Shown in pieces: positions 15,104 to 23,219 of a stretch of 30,162 nt of DNA (position 1 is the first letter of the stretch; every line of letters begins with the position of its first letter). The stretch comes from an uncultured Olegusella sp. (lineage in GTDB: Bacteria; Actinomycetota; Coriobacteriia; Coriobacteriales; Atopobiaceae), in contig NZ_CAMXYY010000009.1 of assembly GCF_947253395.1 (NCBI RefSeq), forward strand, positions 1 through 30,162. The letters are read 5' to 3'. The position numbers were made by a program, and so were the translations under genes. The notes below the pieces were generated by a model that made no database searches, had not been told where the DNA came from, and worked only from the letters and a program-made list of their open reading frames with translations.

Positions 15104-17360
15104 TTCTTGTTGCATGAGCAGAACCCTTACGATCGGTCTTCTTAAGACGGCTAATAACGTCCTCAGCACTGCTTCCCTCGAGACGGGTGCGAATAGCTAC
15201 CAGCTGATCGCGTAGCCGCGCTGCACGCTCAAAGTCCATCTCCTCCGAAGCCTGCTGCATCTCGGACTCCAATGAGGCAAGCAAAGATTCGCGTTCGGAA
15301 GCAGGAAGATCTGCGAGTTCTGCAGCAAATATCTCGGCAGCTGCATATTCATCGCTTCCCGCTGCCTTAAGGCCAGATCCATCTTGTCCGCTAAAAAAAG
15401 CGCCATGACCAAGCGTATCACCACGAGAGCGATCCTTACCCGCCAGCGTTACTTCTGCATCTTCAATAAAACCTCTAATATCATCAAAACTCTTGTGAAT
15501 AGTTTGCGGCACAATCCCATGCTCAGCATTAAACGCTTCCTGCAGCTCACGTCGATGGCGTGTCTCATCGATAGCAATTTTCATCGAGTCAGTCATCTTG
15601 TCGGCATACATAATGACAGCGCCATGAGCATTTCGAGCAGCGCGACCCATAGTCTGGATAAGCGAGCGACGATTGCGTAAAAAACCTTCCTTATCGGCAT
15701 CCAAAATAACAACGAGCGATACCTCGGGAATATCAAGGCCCTCACGTAGCAGATTGATGCCTACGAGGACATCAATCTTGCCTTCACGAAGCGTGCGAAT
15801 AATCTCTACACGGTCAAGTGTTGCGGTATCAGAGTGCATATAATTAACGTGAATACCCTCATCAAGCAGGTGATCGGTGAGATCTTCTGCCATGCGCTTG
15901 GTCAGCGTAGTTACCAGCACACGCTCTTTTTGCGCAATACGTGCTTTGATCTCATCAATCAAATCATCAATCTGCCCACGTACAGGACGAATATCTACGG
16001 TAGGGTCAAGCAGGCCTGTCGGACGAATAATCTGCTGAACCTCCTTTTGAGAAACCTTCTCTTCATAATCACCTGGCGTTGCTGATACATAGATAAACTG
16101 AGGGATACGCTGTTCAAACTCATCAAAGCGCAGAGGTCGGTTGTCCAGCGCGGATGGCAAACGAAAACCATGTTCCACTAAGGTCACCTTGCGCGAACGG
16201 TCTCCTTCATACATGCCACGGATTTGCGGTACCGTCACATGACTCTCATCGATAATGCAGAGCATATCACGCGGAAAATAGTCGATAAGGGTATAGGGAG
16301 GCTCGCCTGGACGGCGTCCATCCAAGTGGCGACTATAGTTTTCAATACCCGAGCAAAAACCCATGGTTTCAAGCATCTCAAGATCATAGCCCGTACGCTG
16401 AGAGAGACGTTGAGCTTCAAGGAGCATGTCTTGCGCTTTGAGCTCAGCCACACGTGCTTCAAGCTCCTCGTTGATAGACTGCAACGCATGTTGTACCTTG
16501 GGCTGTTCGGTCACATAGTGGCTTGCAGGCCAAATCGGAATTGCATCAAATTCGCGTACAATCTCGCCACTTACCTTATCTATCTCGGCAATGGTCTCTA
16601 CCTCATCACCAAAAAAAGCAATACGCAGGGGATTGTCTGCATAGGGTGGATACACATCAACTGTGTCACCACGCACTCGGAAGGTACCACGAGCAAGGTC
16701 ATAATCGTTTCGGTCATACTGCACATCAATAAGATTGCGAATAAGTTCATCACGCTCAAGTGGTATATCTTTGCTGATATTAGGTGCCAAACCTGCATAA
16801 TCCTGGGGACTACCGATACCATAGATACAGCTCACCGATGCAACGACAATAACGTCTCGACGTGAAAGCAGAGAGCTTGTTGCCTGATGGCGGAGTTTCT
16901 CCACTTCTTCATTAATGGAAGCATCTTTTTCGATAAAGGTATCAGTCTGCGGGACATAGGCCTCAGGCTGATAATAGTCGTAGTACGAGACAAAATAGAC
17001 AACAGCATTATTGGGAAAAAGCTCGCGCATCTCACTTGCAACCTGAGCTGCCAGCGTTTTGTTGGGCTCCATAATAAGTGTTGGGCGATTAAGCTCCTCA
17101 ATAGTTTTTGCCATCGTATAGGTTTTGCCCGAGCCCGTTACACCCAAAAGAGTCTGATAGCGCAAACCATCGCGGATACCTTGAGAAAGGCTCGCAATAG
17201 CCTGGGGCTGATCACCTGCAGGAGCATAATCAGATACCACCTTAAGAGGCGTATCCCCATGGTCTAAACCAAAGCGCTTCAGCTCCCCGCCAAAGCGCTC
17301 TCGTACAGTATCTACAGCGGTATGACCCTGTAATTTGAATTGCTTGACATCTTCGGGCAT
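15078..17360 (-). CDS. uvrB: Excinuclease ABC subunit B
   Basis: Damage-verifying helicase-like subunit of nucleotide excision repair, 760 residues against the usual 660-700. Walker A GVTGSGKT is at 73-80. The beta-hairpin region YYDYYQPEAYVPQTD is at 127-140 and DESH at 371-374. The helicase motifs VLVTTLTKRMAEDL and QTMGRAARN follow, and a C-terminal UVR motif (EMDFERAARLRDQL) binds UvrC. The extra length is an N-terminal extension of about 40 residues before the usual SDYAPAGDQP, a low-complexity insert before the UVR motif, and a basic tail. The ATG at 17360 has a poor ribosome-binding site and lies six bases after the zinc-ribbon membrane protein, suggesting coupling; no better internal start is visible. 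Confidence 0.97.
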   Translation of the reverse strand: MPEDVKQFKLQGHTAVDTVRERFGGELKRFGLDHGDTPLKVVSDYAPAGDQPQAIASLSQGIRDGLRYQTLLGVTGSGKTYTMAKTIEELNRPTLIMEPNKTLAAQVASEMRELFPNNAVVYFVSYYDYYQPEAYVPQTDTFIEKDASINEEVEKLRHQATSSLLSRRDVIVVASVSCIYGIGSPQDYAGLAPNISKDIPLERDELIRNLIDVQYDRNDYDLARGTFRVRGDTVDVYPPYADNPLRIAFFGDEVETIAEIDKVSGEIVREFDAIPIWPASHYVTEQPKVQHALQSINEELEARVAELKAQDMLLEAQRLSQRTGYDLEMLETMGFCSGIENYSRHLDGRRPGEPPYTLIDYFPRDMLCIIDESHVTVPQIRGMYEGDRSRKVTLVEHGFRLPSALDNRPLRFDEFEQRIPQFIYVSATPGDYEEKVSQKEVQQIIRPTGLLDPTVDIRPVRGQIDDLIDEIKARIAQKERVLVTTLTKRMAEDLTDHLLDEGIHVNYMHSDTATLDRVEIIRTLREGKIDVLVGINLLREGLDIPEVSLVVILDADKEGFLRNRRSLIQTMGRAARNAHGAVIMYADKMTDSMKIAIDETRHRRELQEAFNAEHGIVPQTIHKSFDDIRGFIEDAEVTLAGKDRSRGDTLGHGAFFSGQDGSGLKAAGSDEYAAAEIFAAELADLPASERESLLASLESEMQQASEEMDFERAARLRDQLVAIRTRLEGSSAEDVISRLKKTDRKGSAHATRRRYRPRKH

Positions 17361-17366
17361 GGTGAA

Positions 17367-17783
17367 CTAGGACTCACACTCAAACTTGTGGTGGCACTTG
17401 GGGCAGCTGACGCGTAGTTTGCCGCGACCACGAGGAACACGCATACGTTGGGCACAATGAGGGCACTTAAAGTGCTTATAGCCACGGAACTCTTTCCACG
17501 CAGCGACGGGGTTTTTGAACCAAGGACGCAAGGGAGCAACCTGCTTGAGAAACGCCTTATTTTCCTTGGCACGTGCATCAAGACTGCGCGAAGTCATACG
17601 GAAAAAGGCATAGACCACCAATACCAACGCGATAAAGTTCAGCGCAGTTACATGCGAAATCAATCCGATGATATAAAGGATAATACCTAGCCAGATACTC
17701 GTATTGCTCAGGGCGTCAGCGCCATTACGCCCCTGCATCCAGAGGTTGATTTTTTGCTGCAACTCATACAACTTGTCATTCAT
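17367..17783 (-). CDS. Small two-span membrane protein with C-terminal zinc ribbon
   Basis: Unrecognised protein of 138 residues. The N-terminal 25 residues are amphipathic, then two hydrophobic spans (about 28-44 and 49-63), a basic linker, and a C-terminal zinc ribbon with Cys107, Cys110, Cys127 and Cys130 (CPHC...CPKC). The ribbon resembles rubredoxin-like knuckles that bind zinc and often nucleic acid or protein. A strong AGGAG lies six bases before the ATG and TATACT is about 30 bases upstream. It sits six bases ahead of uvrB and is probably cotranscribed with it. The spans suggest the ribbon faces the cytoplasm, but topology is inferred. No function is assigned. Confidence 0.85.
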   Translation of the reverse strand: MNDKLYELQQKINLWMQGRNGADALSNTSIWLGIILYIIGLISHVTALNFIALVLVVYAFFRMTSRSLDARAKENKAFLKQVAPLRPWFKNPVAAWKEFRGYKHFKCPHCAQRMRVPRGRGKLRVSCPKCHHKFECES

Positions 17784-17839
17784 AGGAACTCCTTTGTTTG
17801 TCAGCTCAAGTATAGACGTGAATGCTGTGTGTAGTCTGG

Positions 17840-18598
17840 CTAAGCTCTACAAGCGTCAACAAACGAACGCCAGATGCACGCATCGGTCTCGTTGTGCTGC
17901 CATGTATACTCAGGATGCCACTGTACGCCGAGTACAAAATGTGCACGGGGATCCTCAATCGCTTCCGGAATGCCATCAGTGGCTTGACCACTCTGATTGA
18001 GCCCTTTGCCCAGCTTCAAAACACTACAGTGATGCGAAGAGTTGGCTTGCACTGTAGTGACATCACCCACACAGTGATAGAGCAAGGAGCCTTCAACGAT
18101 ATCAATGGGATGTGCTGGCGATGCCAAGATACCTGTGTGATGCCAAAGCATCATTCCGGGCAAAGCTTGGCGCTTCTCAATGTCCATATCGAGGCTGCCG
18201 CCATAGGCAACATTGAGTATCTGCATACCACGACAGGTGGCAAAGATGGGCTTATTTGCGGCACGAAAACCCTTGATAAGCGCAAGCTCAAGCTGATCGC
18301 GGTCGTGATTGAGCAGGCTCTCGTCGTAGGAATCCCCACTACCCCACAGTGCAGGATCCACGTCCTCTCCCCCAGGGATTGCCAAACCAGAGCAGAATTC
18401 CACATACTCAGCGATTAAAGATTCATCATGAGTCATAGGCATTAAGACTGGCATACCACCCGCAGCGATAATGGCGCCAACAAAGTCAGAAGCACCGCCC
18501 TCAAGTGGAGCGAGCAAATTATCAACCGGCACAGGAGCAATCCGCTCTTCCATGCGGGGCGGAACACAAATCCTCGGACGCTTGACCTTCTTATCCAC
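17840..18598 (-). CDS. Gamma-glutamyl-GABA hydrolase family protein (class I amidotransferase fold)
   Basis: Peptidase C26/PuuD-like hydrolase that cleaves gamma-glutamyl amides; 252 residues, typical length. The nucleophile is Cys122 in FATCRGMQILN, and the triad is completed by His228 and Glu230 in GVQWHPE. An early GGEDVDPALWG matches PuuD-type enzymes. The start is GTG at 18598 with AAGGAAGG seven bases ahead. It lies about 60 bases after the last gene of the glutamate-type importer, in the same direction. A joint role in taking up and releasing glutamate or gamma-glutamyl compounds is plausible inference. There are no other putrescine-pathway genes in the window, so the substrate remains open. 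Confidence 0.92.
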   Translation of the reverse strand: MDKKVKRPRICVPPRMEERIAPVPVDNLLAPLEGGASDFVGAIIAAGGMPVLMPMTHDESLIAEYVEFCSGLAIPGGEDVDPALWGSGDSYDESLLNHDRDQLELALIKGFRAANKPIFATCRGMQILNVAYGGSLDMDIEKRQALPGMMLWHHTGILASPAHPIDIVEGSLLYHCVGDVTTVQANSSHHCSVLKLGKGLNQSGQATDGIPEAIEDPRAHFVLGVQWHPEYTWQHNETDACIWRSFVDACRA

Positions 18599-18640
18599 AC
18601 TACAACCTTCCTTGAAAGCTCGTCTTACAAACGCTCACTA

Positions 18641-18657
18641 CCCTATCACCAATAGGG
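18641..18657 (-). terminator. Small hairpin after the importer ATPase gene
   Basis: CCCTAT/ATAGGG arms (18641-18646, 18652-18657) with a five-base loop directly follow the ATPase stop. No T run follows in the minus direction, so it may only be an mRNA 3' hairpin and read-through to the hydrolase gene is possible. Confidence 0.3.
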
Positions 18658-18659
18658 GC

Positions 18660-19412
18660 CTAATGTCCCATAATTGAGTCAAGAAATTCCTTAGCACGCT
18701 CAGTCTTGGGATGATCAAAGAATTCATCAGGGCTACCCTGCTCGATAATCTCTCCATCCGCCATAAAAACAACGCGATGTGCCACACGGCGAGCAAAGCT
18801 CATCTCATGGGTAACGACGATCATGGTCATACCCGCACGCGCAAGCTCAACCATCACATCAAGTACTTCGTTGATCATCTCGGGGTCAAGAGCGCTGGTA
18901 GGCTCATCAAAAAGCATCGCTTTGGGCTGCATTGCAAGGGAGCGTGCAATAGCTACACGCTGCTGTTGACCGCCCGAAAGCTGTGCGGGCACTTTGTTTG
19001 CCTGTTCGGCTACACCCACACGTCTCAGTAAAGCCATTGCACGTTCTTCTGCGTCTTTGCGGGGCACTTTGAGCACCTCAACCGGACCCATCGTGACGTT
19101 TTCAAGAATGGTCTTATGTGCAAAGAGATTGAAGCTCTGAAATACCATGCCTAATTCCGCGCGCATGGCTGCAAGTTCCTTACCCTCTTGCGGGAGTGCC
19201 TGGCCATCAATGAGAATTTCACCAGAATCAATACATTCAAGGCGGTTAATAGTGCGGCACATAGTCGACTTACCCGAGCCAGACGGTCCAATGACAACGA
19301 GCACTTCTCCCTTATTAACCGCCAAATTGATATCTTTGAGTACATGTAGCTGACCGTAGTGTTTGTCAACATGACGAAGTTCTATGACAGGGGTCTGCTC
19401 GATACTGCTCAT
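18660..19412 (-). CDS. Polar amino-acid ABC importer, ATP-binding protein
   Basis: ATPase driving amino-acid uptake (GlnQ/GluA type), 250 residues. Walker A GPSGSGKS is at 42-49, signature LSGGQQQR at 145-152, Walker B MLFDEP at 166-171, and the H-loop is VVTHEMSFA. The reading frame opens further upstream to 19481, but that stretch overlaps the permease end and lacks a ribosome-binding site. ATG 19412 has GGAG five bases ahead and begins where family members begin, so I chose it. Last of four importer genes (binding protein, two permeases, ATPase), as in the gluBCDA-like arrangements. Confidence 0.95.
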   Translation of the reverse strand: MSSIEQTPVIELRHVDKHYGQLHVLKDINLAVNKGEVLVVIGPSGSGKSTMCRTINRLECIDSGEILIDGQALPQEGKELAAMRAELGMVFQSFNLFAHKTILENVTMGPVEVLKVPRKDAEERAMALLRRVGVAEQANKVPAQLSGGQQQRVAIARSLAMQPKAMLFDEPTSALDPEMINEVLDVMVELARAGMTMIVVTHEMSFARRVAHRVVFMADGEIIEQGSPDEFFDHPKTERAKEFLDSIMGH

Positions 19413-19467
19413 GATGACTCCATTTCGTATTTTGAGCTCAAAATCCTCTTGGCCGCGCGCATACAGC

Positions 19468-20310
19468 TCACACAGGGTCAATGTTGGTCTGGGTTACAAT
19501 TGTTCCGCCACTGCGCTTGGAAACATATATGGCCAGCTGATTGACACCATAATTAATCAAAATATAAACCACGGCAATGACAAGGTAAGTCGATACCAAG
19601 GCATCATAGTTAGCAATGAGTACGCGAGCGTTTTGCAGCATATCAGGGAAGCTCACCACATAGGCAACGGTTGTATCTTTCACTACAACTACCAGCTGAG
19701 AAATCAATGAAGGAATAACTATGCGTACGGCCTGAGGAAAAACGATCTTCATTTTGACCATGAAAGGCCGCATACCCAAAGAAAGTGCTGCTTCTGTCTG
19801 ACCTACAGGAACTGCATTCATACCTGCACGAAAAACTTCAGCAAGTACCGCAGATGCCGCCAGTGCTACAGGCGTCGTAATCATCCAGAAGGTATTCATT
19901 TTGAAACCGTACTGAGGAATGACGAGAAAGAAAAAGTAAATCAGCAACAGGCTGGGTACACCACGGAAAAACTCCGTGATGACGCGTGCGATACCCCGCA
20001 GGACAGCATAGGAGCTCATTCGCATCAACATCAATATAAAGCCCAGTACCAATGCAAGTATGCCAGCAGTAAGCGCCACTTCTATAGTTCCGACAAGTCC
20101 CATTCCCAAAAAACGCCAGGTTGCAAGCGAAAGGAAAAAAGACCAGTACTTTGGGTCCAACTGGCCTGCTACCGCAAAACTGCGCACTATCAAAGCAAGC
20201 AGAGCTACAAGCGCGAGCACCGAGATGGCCGTGCCTACGCGAATGGCACGACGCGTCTTGGGGCCTGGCTCCTCATAAAGATAATCACGTACAGAAACAT
20301 GTACGCTCAT
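19468..20310 (-). CDS. Amino-acid ABC importer permease (second)
   Basis: Membrane subunit of the glutamate-type importer, 280 residues. A cytoplasmic N-terminus of about 30 residues is followed by roughly five to six hydrophobic segments. The EAA-type coupling loop PVGQTEAALSLGMRPFMVKM contacts the ATPase, and the C-terminal part holds the MetI-like fold. It is longer than its partner because of an extra N-terminal span, like GluD versus GluC of corynebacteria. Its ATG overlaps the stop of the first permease by four bases, ensuring equal synthesis. It pairs as a heterodimer by inference. Confidence 0.93.
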   Translation of the reverse strand: MSVHVSVRDYLYEEPGPKTRRAIRVGTAISVLALVALLALIVRSFAVAGQLDPKYWSFFLSLATWRFLGMGLVGTIEVALTAGILALVLGFILMLMRMSSYAVLRGIARVITEFFRGVPSLLLIYFFFLVIPQYGFKMNTFWMITTPVALAASAVLAEVFRAGMNAVPVGQTEAALSLGMRPFMVKMKIVFPQAVRIVIPSLISQLVVVVKDTTVAYVVSFPDMLQNARVLIANYDALVSTYLVIAVVYILINYGVNQLAIYVSKRSGGTIVTQTNIDPV

Positions 20311-20966
20311 CGCAGGATCCTCACCTTCTTGTCAAGGCGATTGCCAACATAGCCCATCACCAGTGCTGTGAGGACATATCCCAAAGCAGAAATCAAAAAG
20401 GTCGTAATACCACCCGTAGTACGAGTATTGATGTAGCTCACCAAGCCCGTCAGTTCTTGAGGATTAAGAGGAATCTGCGACCCTAACGCTGTCGTGAGCA
20501 TGACCGCAATCAGCAGATTGGTCATGGGCAGCACCACCGAACGCAAAGCTTGAGGTACCACAATAAGACGAATAATCTGGAAGAAGCTCAAACCGATAGA
20601 TCGCGCCGCCTCAATTTGACCTACGCCAATTGTGTTGATGCCTGTCATAAAGTTCTCAGAACCAAAAGCCGAACCAATGAGAGTGACCGTAATAATTACA
20701 CAGGTCAGAGGCTTGAGCACCAAACCTAAATACGGCAGAGCATAATAGACAATGATAAGCAGAGAAACACCTGCGATATTGCGAAATACCTGTACATAAA
20801 AGTCACCAAGCATCCGCAGTGGCTTGACAGGTGACACGCGCATGATGGTCACCACAATAGCAAGTATCATACCCAGGGCGAATGAGATCAGGGTCAGCTG
20901 CCAGGTACTCAAAAGAGCCAAGAGGTATTTGCTGCCATACTCTGCCAGCAGCTCGGAAATCCCCAT
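20307..20966 (-). CDS. Amino-acid ABC importer permease (first)
   Basis: Membrane subunit of the same importer, 219 residues, about five spans. The EAA loop IGVGQIEAARSIGLSFFQIIRL is partly visible near the centre (shown in part: GQIEAARSIGLSF). The start has GGGAGGAG five bases ahead. The upstream gap of 62 bases carries a terminator-like hairpin that separates it from the binding-protein gene, so the membrane parts are probably made at lower levels than the binding protein. It resembles GluC of the glutamate importers. Confidence 0.93.
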   Translation of the reverse strand: MGISELLAEYGSKYLLALLSTWQLTLISFALGMILAIVVTIMRVSPVKPLRMLGDFYVQVFRNIAGVSLLIIVYYALPYLGLVLKPLTCVIITVTLIGSAFGSENFMTGINTIGVGQIEAARSIGLSFFQIIRLIVVPQALRSVVLPMTNLLIAVMLTTALGSQIPLNPQELTGLVSYINTRTTGGITTFLISALGYVLTALVMGYVGNRLDKKVRILR

Positions 20967-20977
20967 TCACACTCCTC

Positions 20978-21012
20978 CCAAAATAAAGCCCCCGCGCTCA
21001 TAGCACGGGGGC
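20978..21012 (-). terminator. Intercistronic attenuating hairpin between binding protein and permeases
   Basis: In minus-strand RNA an 11-pair stem (20988-20998 with 21002-21012, one G-U pair, three-base loop) with six consecutive G/C pairs at its base is followed by UUUAUUUU. This is a good intrinsic terminator shape placed inside the operon, just before the permease ribosome-binding site. It likely lets only part of the transcription through. Confidence 0.8.
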
Positions 21013-21028
21013 CAAAACTTACAAAAAC

Positions 21029-22003
21029 TTAGGCCCCAATTGCGGGAGGCGTAGGAATCTCCTTGATGTTGGTACGATCGCCAATGCAAACTTTCCAGAG
21101 CTTCTCCCAAGTACCATCCTCTTCGATGGCTTTGAGCCAGTCATTTACAAACTTGACTCCATCACAATCCTTGGGAAGACCAATACCATAGGCATCAACA
21201 GGGCCAAAGGCATCGCCAGCGATACGGTATTTACCAGGATTTTTAGCCATAGAGCTAACCTGCATGGTCATATCGATAACGTACGCATCAACGCGACCCT
21301 GCTCAAGATCGCGACGAGCTTCCTCATCAGTCGTGTATTCTTGGATATGTGCCTTGGGCGCTTCTTTCTCAAGAATGGAGGGGCCGGTAGAGCCAGACTG
21401 AGCGGCCACATTTTTGTCTGCAAGATCATCAATACCGTTGATATCAGTATTATCAGCTGCCACTAAAATGCCCTGTTGGCTCTCATAATAGGGACCTGCA
21501 AAAGAAATCAGCTTCTTGCGGTCTTCAGTAATGGAATACGTTGCAAAAACAGCGTCGACATTGTCATTTTGAAGCAAAGACTCACGAGTGTCAGAGGTGA
21601 CCTGTGTAAACTTTACCTTTGACTCATCACCCAAAATGTAACGGGTGAGCAGCTGATAAAGGCCCGCGTCAAAACCGCGAATTGCTTGAGTTTCGGGATC
21701 GCGGAGGGCAAATAACGTAGACGTATCAACGCCGCCAACGCGAAACTCACCAGCATCCTTAATCTTCTTTGCCCAGCTATTGGCTGTAATTGCAGCATCA
21801 TCCGCGGTAGTACCAGCAGAAATCACATCATCATAGGTCTTGGCATCAATTTGTACCGTCTCGTCAACAGCACTTCCATCCTTATCCTTGGGTGCATCAG
21901 CTGGCTGACCGCCACAAGCTGCAAGACCAAAGGCGGCAACAGAGGCGATACCACCCAAACCAAAGACTTGGCGACGGGAAAGATTAGAGTCTAGAGTTGC
22001 CAT
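21029..22003 (-). CDS. Glutamate-type ABC importer binding lipoprotein
   Basis: Extracellular solute-binding protein (SBP_bac_3 family), 324 residues. The signal has twin arginines at 10-11 (SRRQVFGLG), a hydrophobic stretch, and a lipobox LAAC with lipidated Cys30, so it is probably a Tat-exported lipoprotein. The mature domain has RGFDAGLYQLL, DAVFATYSITEDRKKLISFAGPYYESQQGI and AAQSGSTGP, matching GluB-like glutamate/aspartate binders. AAAGGA lies seven bases before the ATG. It is first in the importer operon. Substrate is by family likeness and context; glutamine or aspartate cannot be excluded. Confidence 0.93.
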   Translation of the reverse strand: MATLDSNLSRRQVFGLGGIASVAAFGLAACGGQPADAPKDKDGSAVDETVQIDAKTYDDVISAGTTADDAAITANSWAKKIKDAGEFRVGGVDTSTLFALRDPETQAIRGFDAGLYQLLTRYILGDESKVKFTQVTSDTRESLLQNDNVDAVFATYSITEDRKKLISFAGPYYESQQGILVAADNTDINGIDDLADKNVAAQSGSTGPSILEKEAPKAHIQEYTTDEEARRDLEQGRVDAYVIDMTMQVSSMAKNPGKYRIAGDAFGPVDAYGIGLPKDCDGVKFVNDWLKAIEEDGTWEKLWKVCIGDRTNIKEIPTPPAIGA

Positions 22004-22016
22004 AAGTACATCCTTT

Positions 22017-22123
22017 CGTGATGAGCAAGCTTCATCGGACAGAATGCTCGCTTAGGTTTTTACTGTACCCAAGTCGAGTTCTGCTCATACCTGCAAAAAT
22101 CATCGTGTAACTTGCTCATTACG
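22017..22123 (-). promoter_or_regulatory. Long-range inverted repeat in the importer leader
   Basis: CGTGATGAGCAAG (22017-22029) and CTTGCTCATTACG (22111-22123) are complementary at 12 of 13 positions and lie about 80 bases apart between coaE and the binding-protein gene. The arm nearer the gene ends a few bases before its ribosome-binding site. It could be an RNA stem or two halves of an operator. I see no confident promoter to decide. Confidence 0.4.
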
Positions 22124-22138
22124 TGATGCTAAAAAATG

Positions 22139-22756
22139 CTACACAAAACGTTCGTTCCACCACTTTTGTAGCTGCTCTTTGAGACTTTCTTGGTCACCTG
22201 AGTTATCGAGTGTAGTGTCACAGAGGACCAGCAAATCAGCATCGCTGAGTTGGCGAGCAGCACGCCGATCGAAGTCCTGCTCGCTCATACCACGACCAAT
22301 AGCACGTATACGACGAAGTTCTCGCGGACAGATAACGCCAAGCACCTCATCTGCGAGCTCCAAAAGTGGTCCCATTTTATTGGGAAGTGGAACCTCAACC
22401 ACAATACAGGGCGCCTGTATCGGGGCTGACTGAATACGTTTGATTTGTTCTACGAGTTTCTTTTTAATTGCAGGCAGCTCGAGTGCCTCAAGGGCCTCCG
22501 TATGTTCAGCTGTCGCAAAAGCCCTGAGGGCCAACTTGTGTCGGTCAAGGCTTCCATCTGCCTGAATAAGATCTGCTCCAAATTCTTTTGCAATATCTTT
22601 AAGCAAGATGGAGCCAGGAACCAATACTTCGCGCGAAATTTGGTCAAGATCAATGCGTATGGCACCCAAGCGTTCGAGTTGAGCTGCCACGCTTGACTTT
22701 CCCGAAGCAATACCACCTACGAGAAATACTATCCGCGCTTTGCGTGTTTTAAGCAT
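22139..22756 (-). CDS. coaE: Dephospho-CoA kinase
   Basis: Last step of coenzyme A synthesis, phosphorylating the 3'-OH of dephospho-CoA; 205 residues, normal. P-loop GGIASGKS is at 14-21. DQISREVL follows, and the lid region holds EVPLPNK and CPRELRRIRAIGRG. I chose ATG 22756, whose sequence ATGCTTAA overlaps the stop of the peptidase T remnant. In-frame ATGs at 22768 and 22798 would add 4 or 14 residues. In other actinomycetes coaE directly follows rpsA; here the remnant lies between. Because rpsA ends in a strong terminator, coaE needs a promoter inside the remnant or depends on read-through. Confidence 0.93.
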   Translation of the reverse strand: MLKTRKARIVFLVGGIASGKSSVAAQLERLGAIRIDLDQISREVLVPGSILLKDIAKEFGADLIQADGSLDRHKLALRAFATAEHTEALEALELPAIKKKLVEQIKRIQSAPIQAPCIVVEVPLPNKMGPLLELADEVLGVICPRELRRIRAIGRGMSEQDFDRRAARQLSDADLLVLCDTTLDNSGDQESLKEQLQKWWNERFV

Positions 22757-23150
22757 TGGGTTGGGCATAAAGCGCCACCAATTCTTGGAGCATATCAACC
22801 ATACTCTCGAACTCGCCTACCGGAACAAATTTCATGGGTTCATGTGCATTGTAATAGCAGGCAGAAAAATTTGCGCATACAAACCCACGGAAAGAAAGCT
22901 GAGAACCATCGGTACCGCCTCGCATGGGAATACACTTCATTTCGTAGCCCACAGCCTTGTATGCAGCGCGGGCACGCTCAATAAGAGGCGCATTTTCAGG
23001 AAGTAACACAATATCTGCCAGATTGTGATAGTGACCGTGGATATCGATACTAAGAACTTCGGCACCTATGCGCTGATTAAAGTAAGCCACCACATCCTGC
23101 ATCAATTGCTTGCGCTGGGCAAACTTAAGCGCATTGTGGTCACGAATAAA
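22749..23150 (-). pseudogene. pepT: Peptidase T remnant, C-terminal third only
   Basis: About 133 residues matching the C-terminal part of tripeptidase PepT (normally about 410). Homology begins at FIRDHNALKFAQRKQLM and includes the conserved MRGGTDGSQLS and the late NAHEP, where a metal-ligand His sits. The whole N-terminal two thirds, with most metal ligands, is missing. The frame continues 17 codons further, but that part is only the rpsA terminator and spacer read as protein, and it has no ribosome-binding site. The likely history is a deletion that joined the rpsA terminator to the middle of pepT. No internal stop has appeared, so the event may be recent, or the frame may be kept for coupling to coaE. 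Confidence 0.82.
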
Positions 23151-23177
23151 AGCGGAGTCACACAGAGCGACTCCGCC
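23148..23177 (-). terminator. Intrinsic terminator of rpsA
   Basis: Arms GCGGAGTC (23152-23159) and GACTCCGC (23169-23176) form an eight-pair GC-rich stem, followed in the minus direction by TTTTATT, about 45 bases after the rpsA stop. The T run is also the first codons of the peptidase T homology. Confidence 0.88.
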
Positions 23178-23219
23178 TAAACGAACTATATATCCGAGCA
23201 AACTAAATAAAACACAAAC

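Noticed and set aside
17784..17839. SOS (LexA) box before the zinc-ribbon/uvrB operon
   Set aside because: Looked for a GAAC-N4-GTTC type palindrome in the gap and found none; only a TATACT box is visible.
19413..19481. Upstream start for the importer ATPase
   Set aside because: It would overlap the permease gene and lacks a ribosome-binding site; ATG 19412 fits both spacing and family start.
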